A stretch of 64,000 bases of DNA from assembly GCA_951813065.1 (NCBI GenBank), contig CATOTH010000004.1:1-64000 (forward strand), in the 5' to 3' direction. The notes beneath the pieces are model-generated. The model saw only the letters and a list, made by a program, of their open reading frames with translations. It searched no databases and was not told the origin of the DNA. Source of the DNA: an uncultured Bryobacterales bacterium. Its GTDB lineage: Bacteria; Acidobacteriota; Terriglobia; Bryobacterales; UBA6623. This document shows positions 17,995 to 27,486 of this stretch, piece by piece. The first letter of the stretch is position 1. Every line of letters starts with the position of its first letter. The position numbers and the translations under genes are program-made.

Positions 17995-18333
17995 CTAGGA
18001 TCCGAGGGAGTCGAGCGCAGCCGCTCTCGACCCGTGGACCGGGATGATCTTGTCGAAACCGCTGATATGGAACATCTCGCGGATAGGGGCTTGCGGCGAG
18101 CACATCGCCAGCTTGCCATCGTGGCGCCTCATCGCCTTGGCGATCAGCAGGATAATTCGCAATCCCGCGCTGCTGATGTGGCTCAGTTGCTCCAAGTCGA
18201 TAACCATGGCCCGATCATTTTCGGAGACCGCTGCGCTCAGTGCCTTTTCGAACTCGGTTGCGTTCGTTCCGTCTACGCTGCCACGGGCCTTGGCGACGAC
18301 TACATCGTTGATCCGATCAGTCAAGACATCCAT
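17995..18333 (-). CDS. STAS-domain anti-sigma factor antagonist
   Basis: A 112-residue single-domain STAS protein of the SpoIIAA/RsbV type. The phosphorylatable Ser lies in SHISSAGLRIIL (about residues 54-55), preceded by the strand VIDLEQL. The start at 18333 follows GGGGAG at good spacing; an in-frame ATG four codons upstream is less likely. It is convergent with the kinase gene, 37 bp away. In partner switching, the unphosphorylated form binds an anti-sigma kinase and frees a sigma factor. The receiver-PP2C protein at 13285 is a likely phosphatase for it. No RsbW-type kinase is in the window, so one partner must be encoded elsewhere. Confidence 0.9.
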   Translation of the reverse strand: MDVLTDRINDVVVAKARGSVDGTNATEFEKALSAAVSENDRAMVIDLEQLSHISSAGLRIILLIAKAMRRHDGKLAMCSPQAPIREMFHISGFDKIIPVHGSRAAALDSLGS

Positions 18334-18517
18334 TGCGCTCCCCATTGCCCCTGAATTGCTGCCAGCAACTAGCGACAGTTCTGTGTCCTACCCCCTGCCT
18401 GGGCCGTAGCATTCTATCAAGACTCGCTTGCATCGGCGCCAGGTTTCGCTGGAGTTCTCGCGATCGCATCGCGAATCCGTCGCAACAAGGGTACGGTGCA
18501 AGCCCGAGGGCGCGTTG

Positions 18518-19891
18518 TCAGAACTTGATCGCGATGGCCAAGTAGGAAAACGTGTTGCCGTGCCCGGGGGAGTTCGCCTTGACGTACGGCCCCGGAAACA
18601 TGTAGCCGATTCCGCCACTGAGGCCGATTGCCTCTGTGACCGCTGCGGAGAATGTTGCGTTGACCTCGTCTCCCACCTTCGTCTCCGTCGCCCCCTCGGG
18701 CGGTGGAGCCACGGCCAGGCGGCCACCGACGTTGTAGAGCGCGTCCCGCTTGCTCACGAGCCAGTACGAGTGGAAGTCGAACTGGAGTCCCAGTTTCCGG
18801 TGGGGCTTCACTTCCGCGCCCAGGCGAATGTTCTTCAAGTTCCGCCAGCCGACCAGGTCGTTGTAGCCGTACCATCGGTGCGCGGTCGGATAGATGTCGA
18901 CGAAGCCGCCGACCACGCCGTCGCTGGGATCATCGTCGCCGGAACCGAAATTGTAGTCGACGTAGAGGCGCGGGTCCAGATTGGCGTCAATGGAGTAGCC
19001 GAGTTCGGCGTAGTACGCCCAAGCCTCGATCGACGCGCCGGCCAGGTCGCCCCGCTGCCCGACGAGGGCGACGTTGTAGTCCCACGGCCCGAGATCCGAG
19101 CCCCAGACACGCAATCCCGCGGTGTAGCGGTCCATGTCGCCCCGGACGTTCAATTCGTCGACCACGACCGGAGTTGTTTGCCAGAGCACGTACGGCTCAA
19201 GCGTGGATCCGGGAATGACGTCCTCGATTGCGCCGTAAACGCCGTGCAGATTGTTTCCTTCGGCTGACTGGTTGATGCGCCGGAACGGATCGTTCTGCAC
19301 GACCGACGCCGAGAAAATGTCGACCTTGGCACTGGCCGCCCGCAGTTCCAGCTTTACCGCGTCAAAAGCCCGCGACGTGTTGGCCCAGTCCAGCGCCCCG
19401 ACCAGGCGCTGGTCCCCGTATGCCAGCAACTGCCGCCCGACCGTGACTGCGACCGGGGATTTGCTACCACCGATGCGGACGTAGGCCTGCCGGATGTCGA
19501 ACCCGTCTCGGAACGCGCCTATGTTGCCAACGCCTTCGCGGATCGCCGGCGCCCGCGCGTCCTGCCCTTGGAATCCGAACTTGAGCCAGTCGGTGGGCTC
19601 GATTCCGATATCGAGCCGGGTGCGGACGAGAGCGTAGCCATCGTCGCGGCCCTCTTGGTAGCCCAAGGCCTGCCGGTTCTCGTACCGCACGCGGAACTCG
19701 CCTCCGAGCGAAAGCCAATCCGGCTGCCCGCCGGTTCTTGCCGCCTTGGGCGCATCGGCATCGGGCTTGGCAGGCTCTTGGGCTGGGGCGGGCAGGGCCG
19801 GGATCGTTACAACTCCAAGGAGCAGCGTGGCTAGCGGTTTGGCGGGCCAGGAATCTGTGCGGCTGTCCCGATCGCTCCGGCCAACGGCTTC
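18518..19891 (-). CDS. Alginate-export-like outer membrane porin, start unresolved
   Basis: A beta-barrel outer membrane protein of about 445 residues that resembles the alginate export (AlgE-like) family: GGEFRVRYENR, VRTRLDIGIEP, AYVRIGGSKSPVAVTVGRQ, ALDWANTSRAFDAVKL, VYGAIEDVIPG, and a C-terminal barrel ending in Phe (YLAIAIKF). A signal peptide (KPLATLLLGVVTIPALPAPA) precedes QEPAKPDADAP. The frame has no ATG, GTG or TTG between this leader and the tRNA-Leu gene at 19894; reading further upstream only translates the tRNA. So the true start may be a rare codon, or a base is missing from the assembly. The given 5' end marks the last codon outside the tRNA. Probable cargo is an acidic sugar polymer or other anion; uncertain. 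Confidence 0.75.
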   Translation of the reverse strand, partial: EAVGRSDRDSRTDSWPAKPLATLLLGVVTIPALPAPAQEPAKPDADAPKAARTGGQPDWLSLGGEFRVRYENRQALGYQEGRDDGYALVRTRLDIGIEPTDWLKFGFQGQDARAPAIREGVGNIGAFRDGFDIRQAYVRIGGSKSPVAVTVGRQLLAYGDQRLVGALDWANTSRAFDAVKLELRAASAKVDIFSASVVQNDPFRRINQSAEGNNLHGVYGAIEDVIPGSTLEPYVLWQTTPVVVDELNVRGDMDRYTAGLRVWGSDLGPWDYNVALVGQRGDLAGASIEAWAYYAELGYSIDANLDPRLYVDYNFGSGDDDPSDGVVGGFVDIYPTAHRWYGYNDLVGWRNLKNIRLGAEVKPHRKLGLQFDFHSYWLVSKRDALYNVGGRLAVAPPPEGATETKVGDEVNATFSAAVTEAIGLSGGIGYMFPGPYVKANSPGHGNTFSYLAIAIKF

Positions 19892-19893
19892 GC

Positions 19894-19982
19894 TGGTGCT
19901 GGAGGAGGGGGTCGAACCCTCATGCCCGATAAAGGGCGCTGGATTTTGAGTCCAGTGCGTCTGCCAATTCCGCCACTCCAGC
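19894..19982 (-). tRNA. tRNA-Leu (anticodon CAA)
   Basis: An 89-nt class II tRNA. The acceptor stem is GCTGGAG/CTCCAGC, the anticodon stem CTGGA/TCCAG surrounds CTCAAAA giving anticodon CAA, a long variable arm (CGCCCTTTATCGGGCA) follows, and the 3' CCA is encoded at 19896-19894. It reads Leu codon TTG. The porin signal peptide begins only about 30 bp downstream. Confidence 0.97.
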
Positions 19983-20269
19983 ATGTTGCAAAAAGTCCAA
20001 GACCTTGGCACTTACCTCGACCCTACCACGACTGCGAATCTATCACCGTGCGGGCCGAGGGGTCCATCCACCCACAGCGAGCCGGTTCATTCCATGGTAA
20101 ACAGCAAGGCCTCGGGAATCCAGTTGCCGGGAGTCGTCGCGTACCAATGGAAGTCCGTTTCAATGCCGTGGCTTGGCACCGGTCCCGCTCTTCGCACGGC
20201 GGGGATTGCGATCTTTCAATCCACGAGCGAGTCTGACCGGTTCGAGGCCTTGCGCGACAATGTGCCCTT

Positions 20270-21175
20270 ATGGCGGAATCGCAAATCAGATCTGTCGGGG
20301 TGATCGGTCTTGGTGACATGGGGATTGGCATTGCCCGCAGTCTCGTTGCTGCCGGCTTCCCCACGGTCGGCTTCGACCTTCGACCGGAACGCGTTGACCT
20401 GCTTGAGGCTCTGGGCGGACGTCCGGCCGCGAGCTGCGCCGAAGTCGGCGCTAGGGCGGATGCCGTGTTTGTGATGGTGCTCAGCGGCGGCCAGGCCAGC
20501 GATGCCTTGCTCGGAACGGACGGGGCTCTTGAGGGCATGCGCGAGGAAAGCACCGTGATCCTGACCGCCACTATCCTCCCGGCGGAGGTCAAGGCCCTCC
20601 AGGCGCCGCTTGCCGCCCGCGGCGTTGGCCTGATCGACACCCCCGTCAGCGGTGGCAAGGCCGGGGCTGAGGCAGGCACCCTGACCTTGATGGCGGCAGG
20701 CGACGCAGCCCTGCTCGACCGTAACCGCAGCGTGCTCGAGGCGATCTCCGGGGAGATTTTTCATGTGGGCGGGGAGATCGGTCAGGGACAGGTCGTCAAG
20801 GCCGCGCTGCAGGTCCTGATCGGTTGCACCTTTGCCGCCACGTTCGAGTCGCTCGTGCTGGGAGCGAAAGCCGGCATCAACGGGAAGACTCTATTCGACG
20901 TGTTCCGCTCGAGCGCGGCCGGCAGTCCGCTCTTCGAGAACTGCGCCCGCCAGGTGCTGGACCGGAAATTCAGGAATACCGGCAGCCGGATCGGAACGAT
21001 GTACAAGGACCTAGGCATTTCGATGGCCGTGGCCAGGGAGGCTGGCGCGGCGATGTTCACGGCCAGCTCGGCCTACGAACTGTTTCAGGCCGGCATCTCG
21101 CGCTTTCCTGATGAGGACAACTGGGCCGTCGCCAAGGTCCTTGAGGAAATCGCCGGGACCGAAGTCGCCTGGTAG
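20270..21175 (+). CDS. NAD(P)-dependent beta-hydroxyacid dehydrogenase family protein
   Basis: A 301-residue cytoplasmic dehydrogenase of the 3-hydroxyisobutyrate/6-phosphogluconate family. It starts with the cofactor motif VGVIGLGDMGIGIARSL (residues 9-25), has the substrate-binding signature DTPVSGGKAGAEAGTLTLM near 125-143, and the catalytic Lys in GQGQVVKAALQV near 171. Its closest described relatives by look are tartronate semialdehyde reductase and L-threonate dehydrogenase (LtnD). The isomerase-like gene 8 bp downstream supports a tetronate or similar sugar-acid pathway, but the kinase and aldolase of that pathway are not present, so a specific symbol is not given. No clear ribosome site precedes the ATG. 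Confidence 0.85.
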   Translation: MAESQIRSVGVIGLGDMGIGIARSLVAAGFPTVGFDLRPERVDLLEALGGRPAASCAEVGARADAVFVMVLSGGQASDALLGTDGALEGMREESTVILTATILPAEVKALQAPLAARGVGLIDTPVSGGKAGAEAGTLTLMAAGDAALLDRNRSVLEAISGEIFHVGGEIGQGQVVKAALQVLIGCTFAATFESLVLGAKAGINGKTLFDVFRSSAAGSPLFENCARQVLDRKFRNTGSRIGTMYKDLGISMAVAREAGAAMFTASSAYELFQAGISRFPDEDNWAVAKVLEEIAGTEVAW

Positions 21176-21183
21176 GGGGAGCC

Positions 21184-22047
21184 ATGGCTAGATTGGCCGT
21201 CATCACGGATGGCATCAGCAGGGAATTCGAGCGCGCGCTGGAGGTCATGCGCGAGCACGGCCTTCGGTACGCCGAACTGCAGTATGTCTGGGACCGCGAA
21301 GTCGGAGACTTGGACGACGGAAGGCTCGGGCAGGTCCAGGATCTCGTCCGGCAGTACGGGATGGAGGTCTGCTGCCTGTCGCGGCACAACTTCGCGGGAA
21401 TGGCCGTCGGGCAGACCAAGGTCGGCGCCACGGCTCATGCCCGCCACATGGACGCCCTCCGGCGCTGCATCGCCGAGGCCAAGGCGCTCGACTGCGGACT
21501 CGTGCGGATCATGAGCTTCCGCAAGGAGATGATCCTCTTCGGGTCGGGCGGCGCCGAGGACTGGAACGTGGCGACCGGGGCTTGGGACGCGCTCAAGCGC
21601 CTGCTCGTGCCGGCTCTGGAGCTTGCCGAGTCCGAGAGCGTCACACTGGTCGTCGAGACCGGCAACAACGCCATGATCACGTCGGGCCACTTGGCGCGGC
21701 GGCTCGTCGAAGAGATGGGCAGCGCCCGGCTCCAGGTGCTCTGGGATCCCGGCAACAGCCTCTACTGTGCCGAGCCCGCCTATCCTGACGGGTACGATGC
21801 GGTTCGGGGCTGCCTCGCCCATGTCCACGTCAAGGACCTGCACGTGGATATCCCCAAGGCCACAGTCCGGCAGGTCCGGTTCGGGGAAGGCCAGATGTCT
21901 GCGTACTTCGATGCCATTTCCGCAGGCCTCGCTCGGGACGGCTATACCGGCGTGGTGTCGTTCGAAAGCGTCTACCGGCCTTCCGGCGGAACGTTTGAGG
22001 ACGGTTTCCGCGAGTCGTTCCCGGCATTCCGGGAGACGTTCGGTTAG
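21184..22047 (+). CDS. Sugar phosphate isomerase/epimerase-like TIM barrel
   Basis: A 287-residue cytoplasmic TIM barrel of the xylose-isomerase-like superfamily. Strand-end residues that normally bind metal and substrate are visible: the Glu in YAELQYVW, CCLSRHNFAG, VVETGNNAM with Glu near 159, LWDPGNSLYC, HVHVKDLHVD, and a final Glu in VVSFESVY. It follows GGGGAG and starts 8 bp after the dehydrogenase gene, so they form one transcription unit. Unlike the exported homologue at 2370 it has no leader. The pair probably handles a hydroxy sugar acid; an OtnI-like role is possible but not shown. Confidence 0.82.
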   Translation: MARLAVITDGISREFERALEVMREHGLRYAELQYVWDREVGDLDDGRLGQVQDLVRQYGMEVCCLSRHNFAGMAVGQTKVGATAHARHMDALRRCIAEAKALDCGLVRIMSFRKEMILFGSGGAEDWNVATGAWDALKRLLVPALELAESESVTLVVETGNNAMITSGHLARRLVEEMGSARLQVLWDPGNSLYCAEPAYPDGYDAVRGCLAHVHVKDLHVDIPKATVRQVRFGEGQMSAYFDAISAGLARDGYTGVVSFESVYRPSGGTFEDGFRESFPAFRETFG

Positions 22048-22065
22048 GCCGTCGTCCGGACCGCC

Positions 22066-23109
<1,044 letters not shown>

Positions 23110-23179
23110 GGGAACGCTCCTTCTGTGAGTGGACTCTACACTCCCAAGATACCATAAAGGCGAACAAATTACGAATTAT

Positions 23180-23195
23180 CGGCAAGAATTTGCCG
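23180..23195 (-). promoter_or_regulatory. Inverted repeat upstream of recA, candidate operator
   Basis: CGGCAA-N4-TTGCCG is a perfect six-base inverted repeat 71-86 bp upstream of the recA ATG, in AT-rich sequence unlike the rest of the window. It does not match the CTGT-N8-ACAG box of gamma-proteobacteria or the GAAC-N4-GTTC box of Firmicutes. It could be a LexA-type operator of this phylum. On the plus strand it is followed by five T, so it could also act as a weak terminator, but no plus-strand gene ends there. Confidence 0.45.
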
Positions 23196-23251
23196 TTTTT
23201 CTCGTTTCATCATCCAGAAACTAGTCGAACTCAACCAAGCCGCTCTCCTGC

Positions 23252-24205
23252 CTAGTCGGGTTCGCCCGGCAACGGGGCGTAGTACCCGCTACGGACGCGC
23301 ACAGTCGCATTGCGGAGCTTCGTGCGCACCTCAACCGAATGGAACGAGCCATCGTTCGCGAAGTTGCTCGGAGAGTACAGGATGAAGTACTGGTGGCGCA
23401 GCTCGTTGGCGATGTTGGCGAAGGACTGCTGGAGGTCACGGGCCTGGAAGGGATGGAAGGCGACGCCACCGGTCTCCTCGGCAAAGCGGCGCAAGGTCTT
23501 GTCGCCGGTCGCCGCGTGCCCGGAGCGGTTGGTCGAGATCGTGTAGACGACCGACTCGGCCCGGTGGGCCATCTCGAGGGCGTCTTCCCGCGTCACCGTG
23601 CTGCGATTGTCTTCCCCGTCCCCGACCACGACGAGGGCCCGGCGGAACTGCTCCTTGGGCTGGTCTTCGGGCAGCTTGTCGCGGCACGCGTAGTAGATCG
23701 CGTCGTACAGGGCCGTGCCACCCCCGGCCCGCAACCGGCGAACGCCCGTGGCGAGCTCCTCGATGTCGTTGGTGTAGTCGACGATCAGTTCGGCCCGTGT
23801 GTCGAAGCTGACGAGGAACGCCCGGTCGGCCGCCTCGGCCAGCACCCCCTGCAAGAACTCGATCGCGACTTCCTGCTCGAACTTGAAGCGCGGCCGAATC
23901 GAGTTGCTGGTGTCGAGGATCACGCCGATCCGCAGCGGCAGGTCGCTCTCGCGGTCGAACTCGCGGATCTCCTGCAACCAGCCGTTGTCGAAGACCTGGA
24001 AATCCTCGCGGCCCAGGTCGGTGATGAAGCGGTTCTTCTTGTCCGTGACCGTGAACAGTAGCGGCACCCGCGCGACGTCGACCTTGATGATGTCGGCTTC
24101 GGAGTCTGTGAAGACCGGATCCAGGTCCGGCTTGCTAGTCTGCTGCGCCCATGCTGCCACGCCGACAGCGACGACCGCCATCAGGGCGGCGAAACGCGCG
24201 AACAT
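23252..24205 (-). CDS. Exported VWFA-related protein of the acidobacterial type
   Basis: A 317-residue exported protein matching the VWFA-related family that is strongly expanded in Acidobacteria. The ATG at 24205 gives a clean signal peptide (MFARFAALMAVVAVGVAAWA). Next comes a short domain with VARVPLLFTVTDKKNRFITDL and EDFQVFDNG typical of this family, then a von Willebrand A domain from about residue 95 with an intact MIDAS motif DTSNS (VILDTSNSIRP), a Thr in GGGTALYDA and the Asp of VVVGDGEDNRS. The C-terminus ends in a small strand-rich tail with VRVRSGYYAP. It begins 7 bp after the pseudouridine synthase stop, so they are likely co-transcribed. Binding partners are unknown. Confidence 0.9.
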   Translation of the reverse strand: MFARFAALMAVVAVGVAAWAQQTSKPDLDPVFTDSEADIIKVDVARVPLLFTVTDKKNRFITDLGREDFQVFDNGWLQEIREFDRESDLPLRIGVILDTSNSIRPRFKFEQEVAIEFLQGVLAEAADRAFLVSFDTRAELIVDYTNDIEELATGVRRLRAGGGTALYDAIYYACRDKLPEDQPKEQFRRALVVVGDGEDNRSTVTREDALEMAHRAESVVYTISTNRSGHAATGDKTLRRFAEETGGVAFHPFQARDLQQSFANIANELRHQYFILYSPSNFANDGSFHSVEVRTKLRNATVRVRSGYYAPLPGEPD

Positions 24206-24212
24206 GCCTGCA

Positions 24213-25184
24213 TTATAGCCCCAGCGCACGGAGGCAGCTCCCGAAATCGGTGGGTAGCGGAGCTTCGAATCGAACCCTGGCCCCGGTATCGGGGTGCTCG
24301 AACTCAAGCGAACGGGCATGCAGCAGATAGCGGTCCAAATGGGGCAGTTCCGGCAAGGCCTTCCGCGCCCCGTAGATCGTGTCGCCGACGACCGGGTGCC
24401 CCGCGCTCGCCAGGTGCACCCGGACCTGGTGCGTGCGGCCCGTGTGAATGCGCACTTCGGCCAGCCCAAAGCGGTCCGACCCCCGCAGGCGGCGCACGTC
24501 GCTGACCGCCTCCCTGCCGTTTTGCGCAACCGCCATTTTCACGCGGTTACGCTTGTCGCGCCGGATCGGCATCTCGATCCGTAGCCACCACACGCCGTTC
24601 CGCATGACCGGACGGCCGTGCCGCAACAGTTTCGGATCATCGTGCGGGTTGGCCGGAACCTGCCCCTCGACCGCCGCCCAGTAGCGCTTGTCCACTTGCC
24701 GGTTCTGGAACTGTGCTTGCAGGTGCCGGTGCGCCGCATCGTGCTTGGCGACCACGAGCAGCCCGGTCGTATAGCGGTCGAGCCGGTGAACGATGCCGGG
24801 ACGCATTCCGCCGGAGCTGCCCGAGAGGCAGGTCAGATGGTGCAAGAGTGCGTTCACCAGCGTCCCGCTGGCGCTGCCGGCCCCGGCATGCACGTTCATG
24901 CCCGCAGCCTTGTCGACCACCGCGAGATGGTCGTCTTCGTAGACGATGGCAATGTCGATTGCCTCGGGCTCGGCCTTCAGCGGAGGTCGTTCGGCGGGGT
25001 CGACTTCCAGGGTCTCTCCGCCCCGCAACCTCCTCGATGCCTTGCACTCCGCCTTGCCGTCTACACGCACTCGCCCCGCGCGGATCCATTCCTGCACCAG
25101 CGAGCGGCTGGTCTCGGCGAAGCGCTTGACGACGAACTGGTCCAGGCGCTCGCCTTGTGCCTCCGGTCCGGCGTCCAGCACCAT
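24213..25184 (-). CDS. RluA-family 23S rRNA pseudouridine synthase
   Basis: A 323-residue enzyme converting uridine to pseudouridine in RNA, closest in layout to RluD. It has an N-terminal S4 RNA-binding domain (ERLDQFVVKRF, VQEWIRAGRVRVDG) and a catalytic domain from about 85 with VVDKAAGMNVHAG, the active site HRLDRYTTGLLVVAK with catalytic Asp near 137, and the C-terminal signatures TGRTHQVRVHLASAGHPVVGD and LHARSLEF. The usual HRLDK-D-TSG sequence is HRLDRYTTG here, a mild variation at non-catalytic positions. It is divergent from argF across 97 bp. Confidence 0.93.
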   Translation of the reverse strand: MVLDAGPEAQGERLDQFVVKRFAETSRSLVQEWIRAGRVRVDGKAECKASRRLRGGETLEVDPAERPPLKAEPEAIDIAIVYEDDHLAVVDKAAGMNVHAGAGSASGTLVNALLHHLTCLSGSSGGMRPGIVHRLDRYTTGLLVVAKHDAAHRHLQAQFQNRQVDKRYWAAVEGQVPANPHDDPKLLRHGRPVMRNGVWWLRIEMPIRRDKRNRVKMAVAQNGREAVSDVRRLRGSDRFGLAEVRIHTGRTHQVRVHLASAGHPVVGDTIYGARKALPELPHLDRYLLHARSLEFEHPDTGARVRFEAPLPTDFGSCLRALGL

Positions 25185-25244
25185 CGCCTTCAGGGTGCCA
25201 CACGTACTGCACTCAGGCGCTGACAGAAGGATACTGCGACGGCC

Positions 25245-25272
25245 TTGACTTGCCGTCCCGAGCGTGTAATAA
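25245..25272 (+). promoter_or_regulatory. argF promoter
   Basis: A sigma-70-like promoter with -35 TTGACT at 25245-25250, a 16-bp spacer and -10 TAATAA at 25267-25272. Transcription should start about 25279-25281, only one to three bases before the argF ATG at 25282, so the argFGHR message would be effectively leaderless. No Shine-Dalgarno sequence is visible, which fits. Confidence 0.7.
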
Positions 25273-25281
25273 TTCGTTTAT

Positions 25282-25293
25282 ATGAATATTCAT
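25282..25293 (+). promoter_or_regulatory. Palindrome at the argF start, candidate ARG box
   Basis: The perfect palindrome ATGAAT-ATTCAT occupies the first four argF codons, at the predicted transcription start. Its half site TGAAT/ATTCA is that of the ARG box (TGAAT-W4-ATTCA) but without the four-base spacer. A further ATTC half site lies at 25272-25275. ArgR encoded by the last gene of the operon is the expected binder. Confidence 0.5.
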
Positions 25294-26244
25294 GCGTTCG
25301 CGCCCGCCAGCCGCCCGGGCCTGGAGACAGCGCATTTCTTGCGGGACAGCGACCTGTCCGACCACGAGTTGCGTAGCTTGCTGGAGGTCGCCTATCAGAT
25401 CAAGATCGAGCCCGAGTCCTGCCGGGACTCGCTCAAGCATCGTGCGATCGTGCTGATGTTCGAGAAGCCGTCGCTGCGGACCCGCATGACGTTCGAGCTT
25501 GCGGCGGCCCAGCTCGGGGCACTCGCGGTCTTTCAGGATCACCGCGACGGCCGGATCGGCGAGCGGGAGCCAGCCAGGGACATCGCGCGCAACCTGGACC
25601 GCTGGTTCGACGCGATCGTGGCGCGCACCTATTCGCACAGGACATTGGAGCAATTGGCGCAATGGTCAAGCGTGCCGGTGATCAACGCCCTCAGCGAGTC
25701 GTATCACCCCTGCCAGGCACTGGCCGATTTCCTGACGATCCGCGAACGCTTCGGCTCGTTCGAAGACCTCCGGATCGCCTACGTGGGCGACGGCAACAAC
25801 GTCGCCCATTCGCTCATGTACTGCGCGGCTCAACTGGGGGTTTCGATTTCGGTTTGCGGTCCGCCGGGATTCGGACCGCGCGAGGCCGACCTGGCGGTTG
25901 CAACGGCAGTTGCCGAAGCGCACGGCTCGACCGTGGATGTCGTTGCGGACATCCGCGAGGCGGTCCGCGACGCCGCGGCGGTCTATACGGACGTGTGGAC
26001 GAGCATGGGGTGGGAGGACGAAACGCAGCAGCGCCGGATCGCCTTCGACGCGTATCAGATCAATGACGCCGTGATGACGCTGGCGCGCGAGGACGCAATT
26101 TTCATGCATTGCCTGCCGGCACTGCGCGGCCAGGAGGTCAGCGACGCGGTGATCGAGTCCGATCGCTCCGTCGTGTTCGACCAGGCGGAGAATCGCCTGC
26201 ACGCGCACAAGGCGCTGCTGATGATGATGGTGAACGGAGCGTAG
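25282..26244 (+). CDS. argF: Ornithine carbamoyltransferase family protein
   Basis: A 320-residue transcarbamylase that makes citrulline from ornithine and carbamoyl phosphate, first of four arginine genes. The carbamoyl-phosphate loop is EKPSLRTRMTFE near residue 60, where the common STRT is SLRT; this occurs in several phyla. Other motifs are ARTYSH, HPCQALADFLT near 142, the ornithine loop TDVWTSMGWE near 233, and HCLPALRG near 275, where the Cys and Arg are intact. Ser-Leu in place of Ser-Thr raises the possibility of an acylated ornithine as substrate, but context does not decide. The ATG is preceded by a promoter rather than a ribosome site. Confidence 0.92.
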   Translation: MNIHAFAPASRPGLETAHFLRDSDLSDHELRSLLEVAYQIKIEPESCRDSLKHRAIVLMFEKPSLRTRMTFELAAAQLGALAVFQDHRDGRIGEREPARDIARNLDRWFDAIVARTYSHRTLEQLAQWSSVPVINALSESYHPCQALADFLTIRERFGSFEDLRIAYVGDGNNVAHSLMYCAAQLGVSISVCGPPGFGPREADLAVATAVAEAHGSTVDVVADIREAVRDAAAVYTDVWTSMGWEDETQQRRIAFDAYQINDAVMTLAREDAIFMHCLPALRGQEVSDAVIESDRSVVFDQAENRLHAHKALLMMMVNGA

Positions 26245-26250
26245 CGGATC

Positions 26251-27482
<1,232 letters not shown>

Positions 27483-27486
<4 letters not shown>

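Noticed and set aside
19892..20011. Upstream extension of the porin reading MLEWRNWQTHWTQNP
   Set aside because: This is the translation of the tRNA-Leu gene, a common artefact, so it was not used as the porin start.
23180..23200. Hairpin plus T-run as a rho-independent terminator on the plus strand
   Set aside because: No plus-strand gene ends there and the stem is only six bases, so an operator for recA is preferred.
24210..24215. TATAAT hexamer on the minus strand ahead of the VWFA gene
   Set aside because: It overlaps the end of the pseudouridine synthase gene and has no -35 box at the proper distance.
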